Below are positions 22,771 through 34,636 of a stretch of DNA of 64,000 nucleotides, piece after piece. The notes under the pieces were generated by a model that saw only the letters and a program-made list of their open reading frames with translations, was not told where the DNA came from and ran no database searches. Source of the stretch: Isoetes taiwanensis (Eukaryota > Streptophyta > Lycopodiopsida > Isoetales > Isoetaceae); the NCBI GenBank assembly GCA_021234155.1, contig JAJEKV010000544.1, positions 87,857 to 151,856 on the forward strand, in the 5' to 3' direction. The translations under genes were made by a program, and so were the position numbers. Numbering within the stretch: position 1 is the first letter of the stretch; each line of letters begins with the position of its first letter.

Positions 22771-23600
22771 AGCAAAAATTCGCATCAGGTGTTCATCCAA
22801 AGCACAATAGAGTCTAATTCAGCATAATTGAGAAGGAACTGCACTCATCTAACATAATCAATGCCCTTTTGTATCTTGGAGAAGATTGTATGCCTCATTT
22901 ATAGCTATGGGTATGCTTTCCTTCTCAGTCTGAAAGATGGCTTCCTGATGCAAAACTATGAAGCAAGAACTATACACAACAGAGCTAACACTGGAGGCTC
23001 TGATTTGTAAAGAAGTCGGAGTTGAACTGAATGGGGGGCAGAGGAAGCAAATTGTCCATGGGAAAAAATGAGACAACAGTAAAATATCAAGCACCACATC
23101 TTGGCTAAAAAGATTACAAAAACGGCCTGAAAATCACTCTGAGTCAATTAACAGATTTGCAATAGCAGGCTTCACTTGCATCACAAAAAACAATTTACGC
23201 CCTTGAGTGCAGTTAACGTACTACTCTCTTAAGTCTTAAGTAATTTCCTATTGTTATAATGATTATCTTTTAACAGTAATAATGTTGTATCTTACCAAAT
23301 AAATGTGCCTCCAGCAGCTTGTAACGGTTAGTTAAATGGTCATCTTCTAGACAGGTTGTCTAAAAAGTTTTCTATTACAACAAATTACCCAGAATGTAAG
23401 TCCCAGAATAAATAAACAGTAATGTTCACAATGAATGCATTTGCCCTCAAAAGAAAAGAGTCACTTTTGCATGTAATAAATGAGAAATAGTTCTCACCTT
23501 ACATGCTACATGTGTTCCTTTTTTGTTGTGATGGTCCCAATAGGACACATGGTTGCCTCTCCACCCTTCAAAACTTTTAAATCTGTAGCCTGTAAAAAGA
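22771..23600. other. Unassigned, possible minus-strand exons
   Basis: On the minus strand short stretches look exon-like, for example KESIPIAINEAYNLLQDTKG near 22860-22920 and KVLKGGEATMCPIGTITT near 23530-23590 preceded by a TTTACAG acceptor. I recognise no family and cannot join them into a gene. Confidence 0.3.
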
Positions 23601-24510
23601 GAACATATCCTATTAAGGATGCCATAGGTGTCACCGCTAACAATATATCAGAGACATATTAGAATATTATTCAATCCCCAAAGGAAAACATGCAAACATG
23701 CACTCCATAAGCAAGAAAGTTTGATATTCATACCTTCTAGATGTAAGAAAGGAGAAGAGAGTTACAATCCCCATGTGTTCCACCAAATGAAAACCGCAAC
23801 TCTTATTTCCAAATGCAAGTATACTATCCAATCCCCAAAAGGAAAACATGCACAATAGAATCTTCATAAGCAGGAAAGGAAGTTTGATATTCATATCTGT
23901 AGCTCTTTAGAATGTGAAGTACCTTAATAGCAAATCAGCGTTCTTGGGGATTGCAATACCAGATTGCAGAGACTGCAACATATTCCACATGCATGTCATA
24001 AACAACAATGTTATATATTTCATGTATACTATATTATTGAGTATCAGGGGTCGTTGATATAGGTGCCAGCACTGTAAGCATTGCTCAGGACAAATGGGTT
24101 GTTTGACAATTACTGGCAGATCTAAGGTTTTATGAAATTTGCAAATAGATGCAGCAAAAACATATCCTATTAAGAGTGCCATCGATGTCATCGCTAACAA
24201 TATATCAAAGACATATTAGAAACTATTCAATCCCCAAAAGGAAAACATGGAAACATGCACTCCATAAGCAAGAAACAAAGTTTGATATTCATACCTTACA
24301 GATGTAAAAAAGGAGAAGAGATTTACAATCGCCATGTTCCACCAAAAGAAAACTGCAACTCCTGTTTCCAAATACAAATATGGTATTCAATTCCAAAAGG
24401 AAAACATCCACAATAGAATCTTCATAAGCAGGAAAGGAAGTTTGATATTCATACCTTACAGATATAGCAAAGGAGATTAGGTTTGCAATCCCCATGCCAT
24501 TCTGGTCATC
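23600..24510. repeat. Nested tandem duplication block (about 558-bp and 155-bp periods)
   Basis: The segment starting ACATATCCTATTAAG at about 23603 recurs at about 24161 and continues for about 300 bp with high similarity, including GCTAACAATATATCA, AAGGAAAACATG and CACTCCATAAGCAAGAAA. Inside each large unit the motif GTTTGATATTCATA occurs twice (about 23730, 23882, 24280, 24440), giving a shorter period of roughly 150-160 bp. On the minus strand three of these copies encode similar peptides: MGIANLISFAISVR, MAIVNLFSFFTSVR and MGIVTLFSFLTSRR. Each is followed by GTATGAATATC, a possible donor, so an exon end may have been duplicated together with its intron. Confidence 0.75.
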
Positions 24511-24840
24511 TAGTTTAAGGATATATCTAAGCTTCTCCAACACATTAGTGTCATCTGGAAATGCCTTGCAGCTGTCTAGTTAAGCGTTTCTTATTGCAAC
24601 CAAATTATGCTCTTCTGGAAACCCATAATCCTTGGGCAAAACCGTGTTATTCGCTGCTCTTCGAAAATGAAGGAAATGAGACCTCTGCAGAGGCAATCAT
24701 ATATGAACAAAGAAGAAATAACCAGGCAAAAAATAGCAAACAAAGCAATCGCAACAGACTGCACTTCAGTTAAAAGAATACCCGACCTGTATTTCCTTCT
24801 AGCAGTTATTGGATCCATTTTGGCTCCTAGAGCTATGTTC
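24470..24840 (-). pseudogene. Unrecognised minus-strand gene fragment
   Basis: Reading leftward, MDPITARRKYR begins near 24819 after a GATTTTGCAG acceptor. The next segment encodes NTVLPKDYGFPEEHNLVAIR, then a TAA in frame, then SCKAFPDDTNVLEKLRYILK and LDDQNGMGIANLISF, ending at a GTATGAATATC donor near 24460. The peptide looks like real, evenly charged coding sequence, but I do not recognise the family. The in-frame stop after IRNA suggests a pseudogene unless a small intron removes it. Its last exon is the segment multiplied in the neighbouring tandem block. Confidence 0.4.
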
Positions 24841-25108
24841 TGCAAAATCCAAAGCAAATCAAAAGCTAGAGTTAATCAAACTCCCAAATCCGCAGATGAC
24901 CAGAAGTGATTTACAAAATGAATTTATCAATCCACAGATCAATAAACCCACCGAATTGATACACTGCATGCATCTAGCTTTGATTCATTTGCTAAGAATC
25001 ATTATGCAACAATTTCTGCAGTGTCTGTTGCAACAAAAAAATACAATTTCACATGCCCATCAGCAAGAATCGCACCTGCTTTGGAAACCTAAAGAAGATC
25101 TATCCATT

Positions 25109-25250
25109 TTGGAATCGATAATATTGCTTGTCGGTGCATAGAAGATGCACAGAAAGGGGCAAAAATTTGTGGCAAATTCATTTCGGAATGGGATAATATT
25201 ACTTGCCGGTGCATATAAGATGCACAAAAAGGGGCAAAAATTCGTGGCAA
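25109..25250. repeat. Two-copy tandem duplication, about 72 bp
   Basis: Both halves contain GATAATATT(G/A)CTTG(T/C)CGGTGCAT followed by AAGATGCACA(G/A)AAAGGGGCAAAAATT. They lie upstream, in minus-strand sense, of the unrecognised gene fragment near 24819. Confidence 0.75.
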
Positions 25251-28110
25251 TGCATGCCCGCATGGAAAGGGGAAAAAAAGGGACCGCAGATTGAAATCGT
25301 ATTAAAAAATGTGAGCGATTTTTGGAAGCACCGGAATATTTTCCGGTGACCAAAATGCCAACAATCGTAGGAAATTAGGCTAAAAGAAAAACCAAAAACC
25401 TTTCTCACCAAACCGGAAAAACCAAATTTAAACAATAGATATGGATCAAGGAGTTGATAATGTTGCACTACAATGAGTGCTAAATTTCCTATCCAATTTT
25501 TGATGTTCAGACCGTTACTGTCCTTACATTATACTAACCACCAAGGTTTTTTATGGAAAAAGTTTTTCCTCGATGGTTTTGGGGTTTTATCAATAAAACT
25601 TTGTCCACTATGACTGCTTTTCAAATTTGTACGCGGATTTTTTTTTTTTAATTATTGAATTGACTAGATATTATTCACAACATAATAAGGCATGTCCAGT
25701 TTGGTGTTGGAAACAGGTTTCTACTCCGTCCATTTATTTTATTATGCTAGCAATTAACTTGACCGTTGGACCATATTAAGGATTTTGTAAAATTTATAGA
25801 CATGTTTTATTCTAATCATTGGCTCAAACTTGTTGGACACCTTTGTAGTGATTAAAAAATTCTAGTAACTACATTGGAGGAGAGATTGATACATAGACGA
25901 TCATATTTTTATAGGCAAAAACCACAGTGGAGCTCAAACATGAGATCGATTTATTGGATCACATGTTTCTAAAGCTATACATTGTACAATAACTTAACAA
26001 ATATATGAAATTAATTGCTAAAGACCATTTTTAGGATTATGAAACTAATATAATTTCTCAAAATATAGTTCAAAGGAATTTTTTAGGGTTACATCCACAA
26101 TAGATGGAATCAAATTTGTGCTTTTCTCCCAATGCCTTACAGAATCGCCATAGCTGGCATCAAATCGGCGATGTTGGTATGATCCACTTGTTAAGGAGAC
26201 TGAGTTCTTCATTTGGAGCTATAGTGACTATGCGGCTTACCACCGGAACGATGTTCTGATTGCACCATCCTGCATGGAGAGACTCAAAGCATACATGTGA
26301 AAATCCCCAATGGACAATCTGACCATAAGCAGATTCACGCGAACTTTGAGAAGGAAGGCAAAATTATTTGCTGCAACAAAACTCATCAGGTTTTGCAATT
26401 ATTTCATATTTGCTATATAATAGTAGATCCACGGGTTTAAAGGTTTGTTGAGTGATTCTAAACCTGGACTGATTCATAAGCTTTAAATTCCTGAATATGC
26501 ATTAATTCACATTGTATCTAGTGTTGTTGAGAAGATCCAAGCAGTATCCTAGATATGTGAATAGATGGGGAGCCATAGACAGTATTATAAAATAACAGAG
26601 CACTAAGGATATTCAATAACGCTGATAGATATTACTGGTAGTATACACATAGATCTAAAATATGCATTTATTCTCACCCATAAGATCTATAATAATATGG
26701 TCATACAATGGTAAGACAGGTTGTGTGTACTCAGATCTAAGGTTTGAAGCTTATACTGTATGCTTATACTGTATGCTTATACTATTTCACTTATACTGTA
26801 TGTTTAATTCATCTACTGATGTTGGGGCTTATAGGAACACCACACAATGATGAACCTGATATCAAACAAATAATGTAATTTTTTACAATGCTTATGTATA
26901 TAAGCTTGAAAAATTATATGTTGAAGTGCGATAAGACGAATAGATCCAATGCTTACTTGTAATAGCTTAGGCATCTCACATCACACGTACATGTCACCAT
27001 GACAAGTACTTGAGAGCCGTAAAGAGTTGCGCCTAGGGGGCAACCTCGTATGTTGCACATGTATATTAAACATATGCAATTAAACCCCTTTGTCAATGGC
27101 AAAGCCCCATTGGTCCCTTCTAACCTAAACTTAAAAGTTCATGTAAAAGGAACAAAAGGGAAAACTCTAAACCCTTTCCAGTTTCGCATTTTGGCTTCCT
27201 TGGGCCATTCCGGCCAAGCCAAACTGCTAGTCTGCATTGCCAGGCGCTGCTGAACTGTTCGTACAACAGTTCTCCTAGGAGCAGCTGCATTCAACTCGAA
27301 TGAAGGCATGAACACGATTCGAGGAGCAGGGGCAAGCCAAGGATCAGGTAACCTGTGATTCCGTTGTGCAAAGTCGACTCTTATCCTGGAGATGAGCTAG
27401 GATAGTATGTTAGATCAGTCTTAGCAACCTTATAGATCCTAAGATCACCAACCTTAACGAATAAACCTAACCATGTAAGTTTAGGTAGATAGCTTAGATA
27501 TTATTCAGTATCTCAGTTCTTTGATGATCGCTCTGGTGTATGTGGGAAGGCAGGTAGAGGTCCTAAAACCTTCAGTAGCACTATAATTAGATTTGTTGAA
27601 AAAGGTGCATTCCTTTCGTTCGGTTGAAAGTGTGGTCTCCATTTCTTCTTGTGTGATCTGCTACATGCAACAAACGAAAAAAAAAGGTGCGCCCATTTTA
27701 TTGCGTATCATTTCCTTATCTTAATAAAGGAAAAATCAAGAGAAAGTAAAGGACAATACATAAAGCAAGAAAAGGACATGCATGAGGGATGGGATGGGAT
27801 GGGAGGGAGCAGGCTGATATGAACTAGCATAAAAAAAAACAGGTTATGTCATTTTCTTTCCCATATTCCAAGGCAAAGCTTTTGTTTCCTATTTTTTGAT
27901 AGATTACGATCTAAGTTCTGTCTGTAATCTTTTTGAGCTATTTGAGTTCATTTCCTTTTTCATCAGCTTTCTATGTTTGATTACTTTTTGCTATATTTCC
28001 AAACATGGCAATAGTGAATTGGGATCATATATTCACCAAGACTATCATGCAAACTGAAATTCTGCAAGAGCGATCACAAGATTGGTAATTGGTCACAAGA
28101 AAGACCTTAC
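25251..28110. other. Intergenic, no supported gene
   Basis: The stretch is AT-rich with no conserved motif on either strand. A 13-bp tandem array (GCTTATACTGTAT, three to four copies) lies at about 26750-26803, and a GGGAT array at 27787-27805. Short open frames only. Confidence 0.5.
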
Positions 28111-28117
28111 CTCTAAA

Positions 28118-28589
28118 CAATGCTTCCAGTGCAAGAGACAAGAGGATTCGTGCTTTTACCATAATTAAAGAAGTTGGATTGAGGCAGAGGGTATTACCTA
28201 TTGTAGAACTAGATGTGCTTGGGCAATGTTGGCAAATGCAATATCAACAATATGCTTTGGATACGAAAATGCCAGCAATAAGCCTCAAAGGCCTGGGTAC
28301 ATCGTCGATAAAGGGCTAGAATGGACTTCTACAAGATGATTGATGAGGAGGGATATGCACCTCCTCCATTCTTGCCCCCAACAATCAGACCTTTATCGGC
28401 GACTTACTCAAGCCATCTGAGGCTTATTGTTGGCATTTCAATATCTAGAGCATACTGTTGATATTACATTTGCCAAACTCGCCCAGGCATGTCCAGATCT
28501 AGAACAGGTAACACCCTCTTCCTCAATCCAACTTCTTGATCAAATGTGGTCAAACCACGAATTTCTTGTCTCTAATACTAGAAGCATTG
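28118..28589. repeat. Long imperfect hairpin, copy 1 of a foldback-like family
   Basis: The left arm, about 28118-28324, and right arm, about 28374-28589, are reverse complements at roughly four bases in five over 200 bp. The left begins CAATGCTTCCAGTGCAAGAG and the right ends in CTAGAAGCATTG. The left holds GAAGTTGGATTGAGGCAGAG, the right CCTCAATCCAACTTCTTGAT. The loop is about 50 bp. A transcript would form a long double-stranded RNA stem. Confidence 0.8.
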
Positions 28590-28836
28590 TGTAGACTTTC
28601 TTTCCATCCTCACACCAATTCTAGCTGATCTTAATTAAATATTCTGATAAAATATGTCAATGTCAATTTTTTATTACAACTCTACTAACTTGAAATAGCT
28701 AAATGAATGAAGGGCTAACTAGAAAAGTTCAATGCAATTTCAACAATACAAGAATGCTCTGAAGGCAAATAAAGCTAGAAAGGACATGCATAATAGAGGA
28801 CATCTATTTAGATGAGCAACCTCTGAGTAGCTATGA

Positions 28837-29263
28837 CAATGCTTCTAGTGTAAGAGATAAGAGGATTTGTGGTTTGACCACAACTAATGAAGAAGTTGGA
28901 TTGAGGCATAGGTGTTACTTATTGAAGACCTGGATTTGCCTGAGCGAGTTTGAGCGATGCAATATCAACAGTATGCTTTGGATATTTAAATGCCAATGAT
29001 AAGCCTCAGATGGTCTGAATACGTTGCCAATAAAGGTATGATGGTTGGGGCAAGAGTTGACTAGCTGAATGATGAGGTGCGATATGCTATAAAATGTTTG
29101 GTAGCTAACTGTTTGGTAGCTAACTCATCTTAATGCTACTGTGGACATCGCATTGCCTAACTCGCCTAGGCACATCGAAGTCTTCATAGATACAACCTCT
29201 GTCTGAATCCAACTTTTTTAACAATTGTGAGTCAAACCATGAATCCTCATGTCTTGCACTACA
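28837..29263. repeat. Long imperfect hairpin, copy 2
   Basis: The left arm, about 28841-28975, shares CAATGCTTCTAGTGTAAGAG with copy 1. The right arm, about 29130-29263, is its reverse complement at lower identity, about three bases in four. The loop is longer than in copy 1 and contains a duplicated TGTTTGGTAGCTAACT near 29096-29125. The right arm runs straight into the minisatellite at 29243-29490. Confidence 0.75.
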
Positions 29264-29490
29264 AGGCGAATCCTCTTGTGTTTTGTGTCTTGCACTACAA
29301 GGATCCTCTTTTGGGTCAAACCATAAATCCTCTTGTTTCTTGCACTACAAGACGAATCCTCTTGTGTCTTGTGTCTTATGTACTACAAGGATCCCCTTGT
29401 GTAATGTGTCTGGTGTCTTGTACCTTGCACTAAAAAATCCTTGGGTCAAACCACAAATTCTCTTGTATATTGCACTACAAGTCTTTTCCA
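29243..29490. repeat. Minisatellite of CTTGCACTACAAGGATCCTC units
   Basis: Units of variable length (about 30-50 bp) built from TCTTGCACTACAAG, GATCCTCTTGTG and GGGTCAAACCA repeat about five to six times. The half-unit CTTG...CAAG is itself palindromic. The same array is present after hairpin copy 3. Open frames through it are artefacts of the repeat. Confidence 0.8.
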
Positions 29491-30413
29491 CTTCTTGTGT
29501 CTAGAAGTGGAAAATACTTTCTTGCCGCACCAATTCCCAACTCACTTCTGCCATGTCTGGAAACACAGAAGAAAAAAAAAGTAATCAAACATAGAAAGCT
29601 AATGAAAAAGGAAATGGGCTCAAATAGTTCCAAAGGATTACAGGCATAAATTAGAAACTTACCTAAGAACTTCAACGAGAAGAAATTAGGAGATCGAGAT
29701 CAAATAGAAACAGAGGAGGATATACCCAAGGACTTCAGTAAGAAGAAAAAGATCCAGATCAAATAGGAAGAAACAGATATATCAAATTAGATAATGTGGC
29801 AGCATCACCATTTTATACTCGCCAAAAACAGATTTAAGAAAATTTATGAACTAGTTTGCAAGGATCTGATTACCTTAATGTGTAAGGATCTGCTTACACC
29901 GATTGCCTCATAGCTACCTCATGGAGCTTACCTCATTTCAGTCGTAAAGCAAGTCCAATTCAATATTTTTCTGGCTTCAACATTCAGCCGTAAAGCAAAT
30001 CCAATTAAATAATTCAATATCATGTAGATCAGGTCTGATTAATATTGTGCAGGAGACATTCACCCATCGAGCTTGTCTTATTCAATATTCTGAAAATAAG
30101 TAAACTGAATACAAAAGATGTGTGGACCGTTAATCTAGAAGTTCACTTTTCGATATTGCAGGAGATGTGCTTGGAATGTTTAGGTAAAGTAAACTTGCTC
30201 CTTCATATTTTCATCTCGCTGCCACTTCTTTCGCAGCAGAAGTTGTGGATTTGAAATGTAACCACGTAATTATAAGATCTTGATATCCTGTAAAGCATCT
30301 CAAAATAAACAAAGGCAGCATTAAGCCAAAGTTTTGAAGAGGAAAGAGTCACAACTACGACTTCCATATACTGCCATGTCTTGGTTTTGTTGCTGATACA
30401 GTAATACAGAACT
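29491..30413. other. Non-coding flank shared with the second repeat copy, then unassigned
   Basis: Down to about 29830 the sequence (AAACATAGAAAGCTAATGAA, then two GAGATCGAGATCAAATAGAA-type sub-repeats, ending ACTCGCCAAAAAC) is found again at about 35475-35718. After that I see no gene. A direct match begins the transposon at 30414. Confidence 0.6.
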
Positions 30414-30744
30414 CCCGGGGGTTTCACCTTTTTGTACACGTATGACCCAAGTGCGTGACTGGATAGGGGTTTTTTCAAATTTGAAACGTCCGTATACGGA
30501 CTGGTCTTCGTACAGTCGACCACCATTCTTCCCGCAGGTGGTCGAGAAGGGGGAGTTAGGCGGAAAGGTCTGATCTGTATGCTACGTTAGGGTCTACTCC
30601 TACTCCGAATGCTCTGAAGAACCGAGGCGCCATAGGTGCCCTGAGGGCATTTCTTCCTGAGGTAAAATCATTTTAAGAAATACTTTTTTTGCATTGTTGT
30701 TGTTTGCAATGTTTCTATCAACTCTGTGAAAGCGATGATTTAGC

Positions 30745-30960
30745 TGTGGATGCAGGCAGTGAGCAGTAAAGCGTCAAGCATGCAGAGGTTGGCAAGCCAG
30801 CAAAGCAAGCAAAGCAAGCAAGCAAGCAGAGGTCAGCAAGCAAGCAAGTAAAGCGTCAAGCAAGCAGAGGTCGTCAGTTGTGGATGCAGGCAGTCGGCAA
30901 GCAGAGGTTTAGGGTTGCAAAACAGAGGTCGTTGAAGCAAATCAGAGGACATTCTTTTTA
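30745..30960. repeat. AAGCAAGCAGAGGTC-type degenerate tandem repeat
   Basis: Irregular repeats of AAGCAAGCA, GCAGAGGT and GGATGCAGGCAGT occur for about 200 bp inside the transposon, upstream of the captured kinase exons. They may be transposon subterminal repeat or a decayed 5' region of the captured gene. No coding role is visible. Confidence 0.7.
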
Positions 30961-31317
30961 TTTTCTTGATTTAATCCGTTGTGGCAAAGCATAGGTCGCT
31001 GAAACAAGTGGTAGGAAGCTTTGTTCCATGTTTTTTTTATCTGAGATTTTTCCTCTTTGTCCATAACTTCCGTCTTTATCTCTTTGTAACTTCTGTCTTT
31101 ATTTCAAATTTGATGACCATGCACTTCAAAATGCCAAGAGCTAAGTCTGAAGGTTTTCTTATATCTATTGCAGGTTTAAAATACATGGAGTTCTGATGTT
31201 TGGACTATTGCATTTACTCTAATACAGGTCTACACATTTAACACTATTCTCAAAATTTAGTTTGCTTAAGTTTACTAGAATGTTATTATTTTACGCCTTG
31301 GTGTGTGAATATGTTAG

Positions 31318-32470
31318 GCTTCACTGGAGCTTTTCTTTTGGATCCTGAGAATGTAAGAATTTACCACTACTATTTGCCCTTATATTTTTGGTGTAAAAAG
31401 GAGTTGGAAGCATATGAGGATCGTTTCAAGGAAGGGGAACCTGTGCCTCCTTTAATAGTAAGTTCCCTAGCTAGTATATTTCGGAGAATTGAGGGAAAGT
31501 TAATTAACACGCGCTCAGGATCCTAATCGAATAAATCAGTGTCATTGTATTTGATAATGCTTGGGATTTGTTGTGCCATTGGCAAGTCTTGATTCATGTT
31601 TTAGATATCTGAAATCCACCATAAGGGGCTATGATAGTTGGTCAAGCAATTATTCCATGATGAGCAGAGTGAACATATGTCCTAATCTGAAACCCTATTT
31701 GCATTATTTTGAATCCTGCAATCCAACTGTTTGTTTTGAGGCAAGATAGCAAGCATGAGTTGCAGCAGGAGGCCATGTAAATGCAGCTATTCTTTCTCAT
31801 TCCTTTTGATTCTGAATGTGCTATGTAACATCCCTGATACTAGGTGTTCCTGGATCCCATTCCTGGAATTGCTTGCTTAGAAAGTTTGTTCTCTGTCAAT
31901 CTAAGATACAGTTGCTGTACACCCTTCATATCAATGTACTGCTGCTTATTCTTTGATTTAGGTTGGCATCAGTGCACCTCAAGGTTGTGGAAAAACAACA
32001 CTTGTAGATGCCTTGGAGTTCCTTTTTGTATCAAATGGAGGGTAGTCAATTACGACTTCTGTAGAAGTTTAGTCATCTGAAATGCTTAGTTTGTCTTGAC
32101 TCTTACAGACAAGCAACATCCATTTCTATTGATGACTTCTATCTAATAGCTTCTGAGCAGGTAATTAAGATTTCTCAGTGTTATGTAAGAACTTGAGGAT
32201 GCTAGACTATGCTTATACGATATTGACAATGCAGACAAAATTGGCAGCAAAAAATCCAGGAAATAAACTTCTAGAGGTATGGCAGGATAGGATTTAATAA
32301 CATAGCCCTGCTTGATGTCTTACTTTCATCTCACTTTAGTTTTTCGTGCCCACTAATACTTTATTTGTGTAGACATGTATAAAGTAGGATTTGCAGGAGT
32401 AGATCCCTATAAGGTGGAGGCATCACATCTTAAATTAGGAGAAGGAACTGCTCTGATTTTCATTAACACA
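31318..32470 (+). pseudogene. GLYK: D-glycerate 3-kinase 5'/central fragment inside the transposon
   Basis: GLYK phosphorylates glycerate in chloroplasts as the last step of photorespiration. The exons are 31318-31457 (VRIYHYYLPLYFWCKKELEA, then GEPVPPLI), 31962-32041 (VGISAPQGCGKTTLVDALEF, the P-loop), 32109-32160 (QATSISIDDFYLIASEQ, the conserved SIDDFY) and 32235-32276 (TKLAAKNPGNKLLE). All are joined in frame by GT-AG introns. A fifth exon relic near 32412-32450 reads ASHLKLGEGTAL where the enzyme has GSHDLKLG, with the invariant Asp lost. Nothing corresponding to the C-terminal half (the EGWMLG and later blocks) is found before the transposon ends. The transit peptide and first exons are also absent. 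The copy cannot make a complete kinase, but its splice sites look intact and it could be transcribed. Confidence 0.8.
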
Positions 32471-34636
32471 GGTATGTCTGAATGCATTTCTTTCAAAACA
32501 TTGTCATGGTATATTTGAATGCATTATGGGATATGTAAGCTGGTCATAAATAGGAGATTAAGTGGTTTATCCTTGACGCTCCATGACACATGTAGCATGA
32601 TAAACGCAGCAGTTTACTTTTTCAGTTTTAGGATAGATAACTATCTTAGCGTTGTAATTGCTTACGTTTTTTTATCATGCCTAATCATTGCTTACAATAT
32701 GGGCATCTGGAACATGAATACTTAGATCTTCTATTTATATGTGTTGCAGTTTACATGTGGATACTTGCAGACTTGCTTATTCTTGAGTAACAAAGTAAAG
32801 ATACGAAGATGGTATTGTATCCATCTAAGAACATTCCTTCCTTATGTACTTACATAGAATGACCATCTAAGATTTTGGCTTTAAGTGGTTCAACTCCACT
32901 TTGTAACGTTAGAAAAGCTATGTTGTATACCTCAAACTTTCGCAGCTTCTAATGCAAAGTTGATAATATAGTTGATTTTGCTCTAATACTCAATTTAGAA
33001 TGCCCTTTTCTCATTTTGTCCATCATTTGATATATACATAGTCAAAGTGCTTTCAACTCCACCAAGATTCTAGATGGATTTAAAATATGTCTTCATTCGA
33101 ATGAGGTGCACATTTAAAACATCTATATCTATGGATATAAGGGTGGTGCATGGTTCACCACCAAAAATAACAATTTCATCTATGGATTAAGGATGATGCA
33201 TAGTTCATCAACATCATGTGTAGCAACATGCAACTGTCGGATCACATGTTTACAACCATATAGGAAGTCCCAATATTATATGAGGGCATCTTGCTCGCTT
33301 ATGCACGGTGGTTGGAGTACAAAGTATAGAGATGAGACCGTAATAAATAAATAGACCGGGCCGATCATGTGCTACTTCATTTCTTACCATCATCTATTAG
33401 GGTGTAGTATATTATAGATGTATAATTTGAGGTATTGATCTTACCATGATGTATTGTCCTTAGCATGTATTCCATGTATTGTCATTAGCATGTATTGTTC
33501 CCGTATTGTCCTGGTATTGTCTTTGCAAGGGCTCCTAAATACGTGTTCATAATTTGCAAAGGCTCCTTAGAATTACCCTTGTAATGTCACATGCATGTAA
33601 GAACCCCTGTGGAAATGCGAGACCGAGATAGAAATGTCAATTAAAAACATTTTGAAATTTTATTTATTCCCATACATGGGGTAGGGTGCACAAGCACAAA
33701 CTCAAGTACAAGATCGGGTAGGGGTATGTAAAAATTAGGATAGTCCGAAAGTACATCTACGGAATGGGGCTTGGAAACTGGCTTTTCCTATTTACGTATG
33801 TAGGGGTTTTCCACCTCCAAAAAGTCATATACAGGGGTTTTCTCTGGACCCCTTGCACGCAGATGTGGTATCCCCATATGCCTCGGTGAAACCCCCGGGA
33901 CAGAACTGATGCTTATCTTGGTCTTAGATTGATGCACAATTTACTCTAAGCGTTTGTAATATTTATGCTTTTTACCTTGCCATTAAGGTGCTTACATCTC
34001 TTGGACTTGTGCATGCTAACGAAATTCATGTGTCAACTTTTTAAGGCCCAAACAAAAGCCACGTCAGCTCCAAAAAAGCAAGTAGGGGAAAACCTATCAA
34101 GAACAACGAAGTGCAAAGGAAAACTTGTCAGTGAATAGAAGGCACCATAAAATGGAAAATCTCTCTATTCTTGATACAAATTTAGAGATAAACTAGGGAA
34201 TCAAAGTGTGGCAATTAATAATTGAAATAAATTAAGAAACCAACAATCTCAAACAATTTTTTTGTAGACAAAGCAAGAACAATACCCTGTTATGGACTCT
34301 GAAGGAGTTCATCTATACTTTTGGTCATCCATGTTGGTACATCAATGATAAAGGTCTAGAGTAGATTTCGTCAAACCACTAATTTTCTTGTCTCTTACAC
34401 TAAAAGCATTGTCTAGAGGTGGAAAGGATTTTCTTGCCACCCTCACTCCAATAAAATGTATCAGTGTCAACTTTTCATTACAGCTCTGCTAAATTGAAAT
34501 AAATAAACGAGTGAAGGACTAACTAGATAAGTTCAATGTAATTTCAACAATGCGCGAATTCCCAGAAGGCAAATAAAACTAGAGAGGACATAAGAGAGAA
34601 CAACTATTTAGATGAGCAGCGTCTGAGTAGCTATGA

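Larger units (their letters stand above)
30414..33899 (+). mobile_element. Non-autonomous TIR DNA transposon carrying a glycerate kinase fragment (Pack-type)
   Basis: CCCGGGGGTTTCACC at 30414-30428 is the exact reverse complement of GGTGAAACCCCCGGG at 33885-33899, and the whole is bracketed by the 8-bp duplication ACAGAACT. Similarity beyond the first 15 bases is weak, but AGGGGTTTT motifs occur near both ends (about 30468, 33801, 33833). No transposase frame is visible inside. The interior carries five consecutive exons or exon relics of D-glycerate 3-kinase with their introns (31318 to about 32470), a run of AAGCAAGCAGAGGT-type repeats (30760-30960), and other unassigned sequence. The perfect terminal repeats and duplication suggest a fairly recent insertion. 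The captured strand is plus relative to the window. Confidence 0.85.
30406..33907. other. 8-bp target site duplication ACAGAACT around the Pack-type element
   Basis: ACAGAACT is found at 30406-30413 immediately before the left inverted repeat and at 33900-33907 immediately after the right one. A perfect 8-bp direct repeat at both inverted-repeat ends is strong evidence for transposition. Superfamilies that make 8-bp duplications include hAT, P and Zisupton/KDZ. The terminal bases CCCGGG do not by themselves decide between them. Confidence 0.85.

Noticed and set aside
29227-29504. Spaced short repeats resembling a CRISPR array
   Set aside because: Plant nuclear minisatellite. The units vary in length, spacers are not unique, and no cas genes exist.
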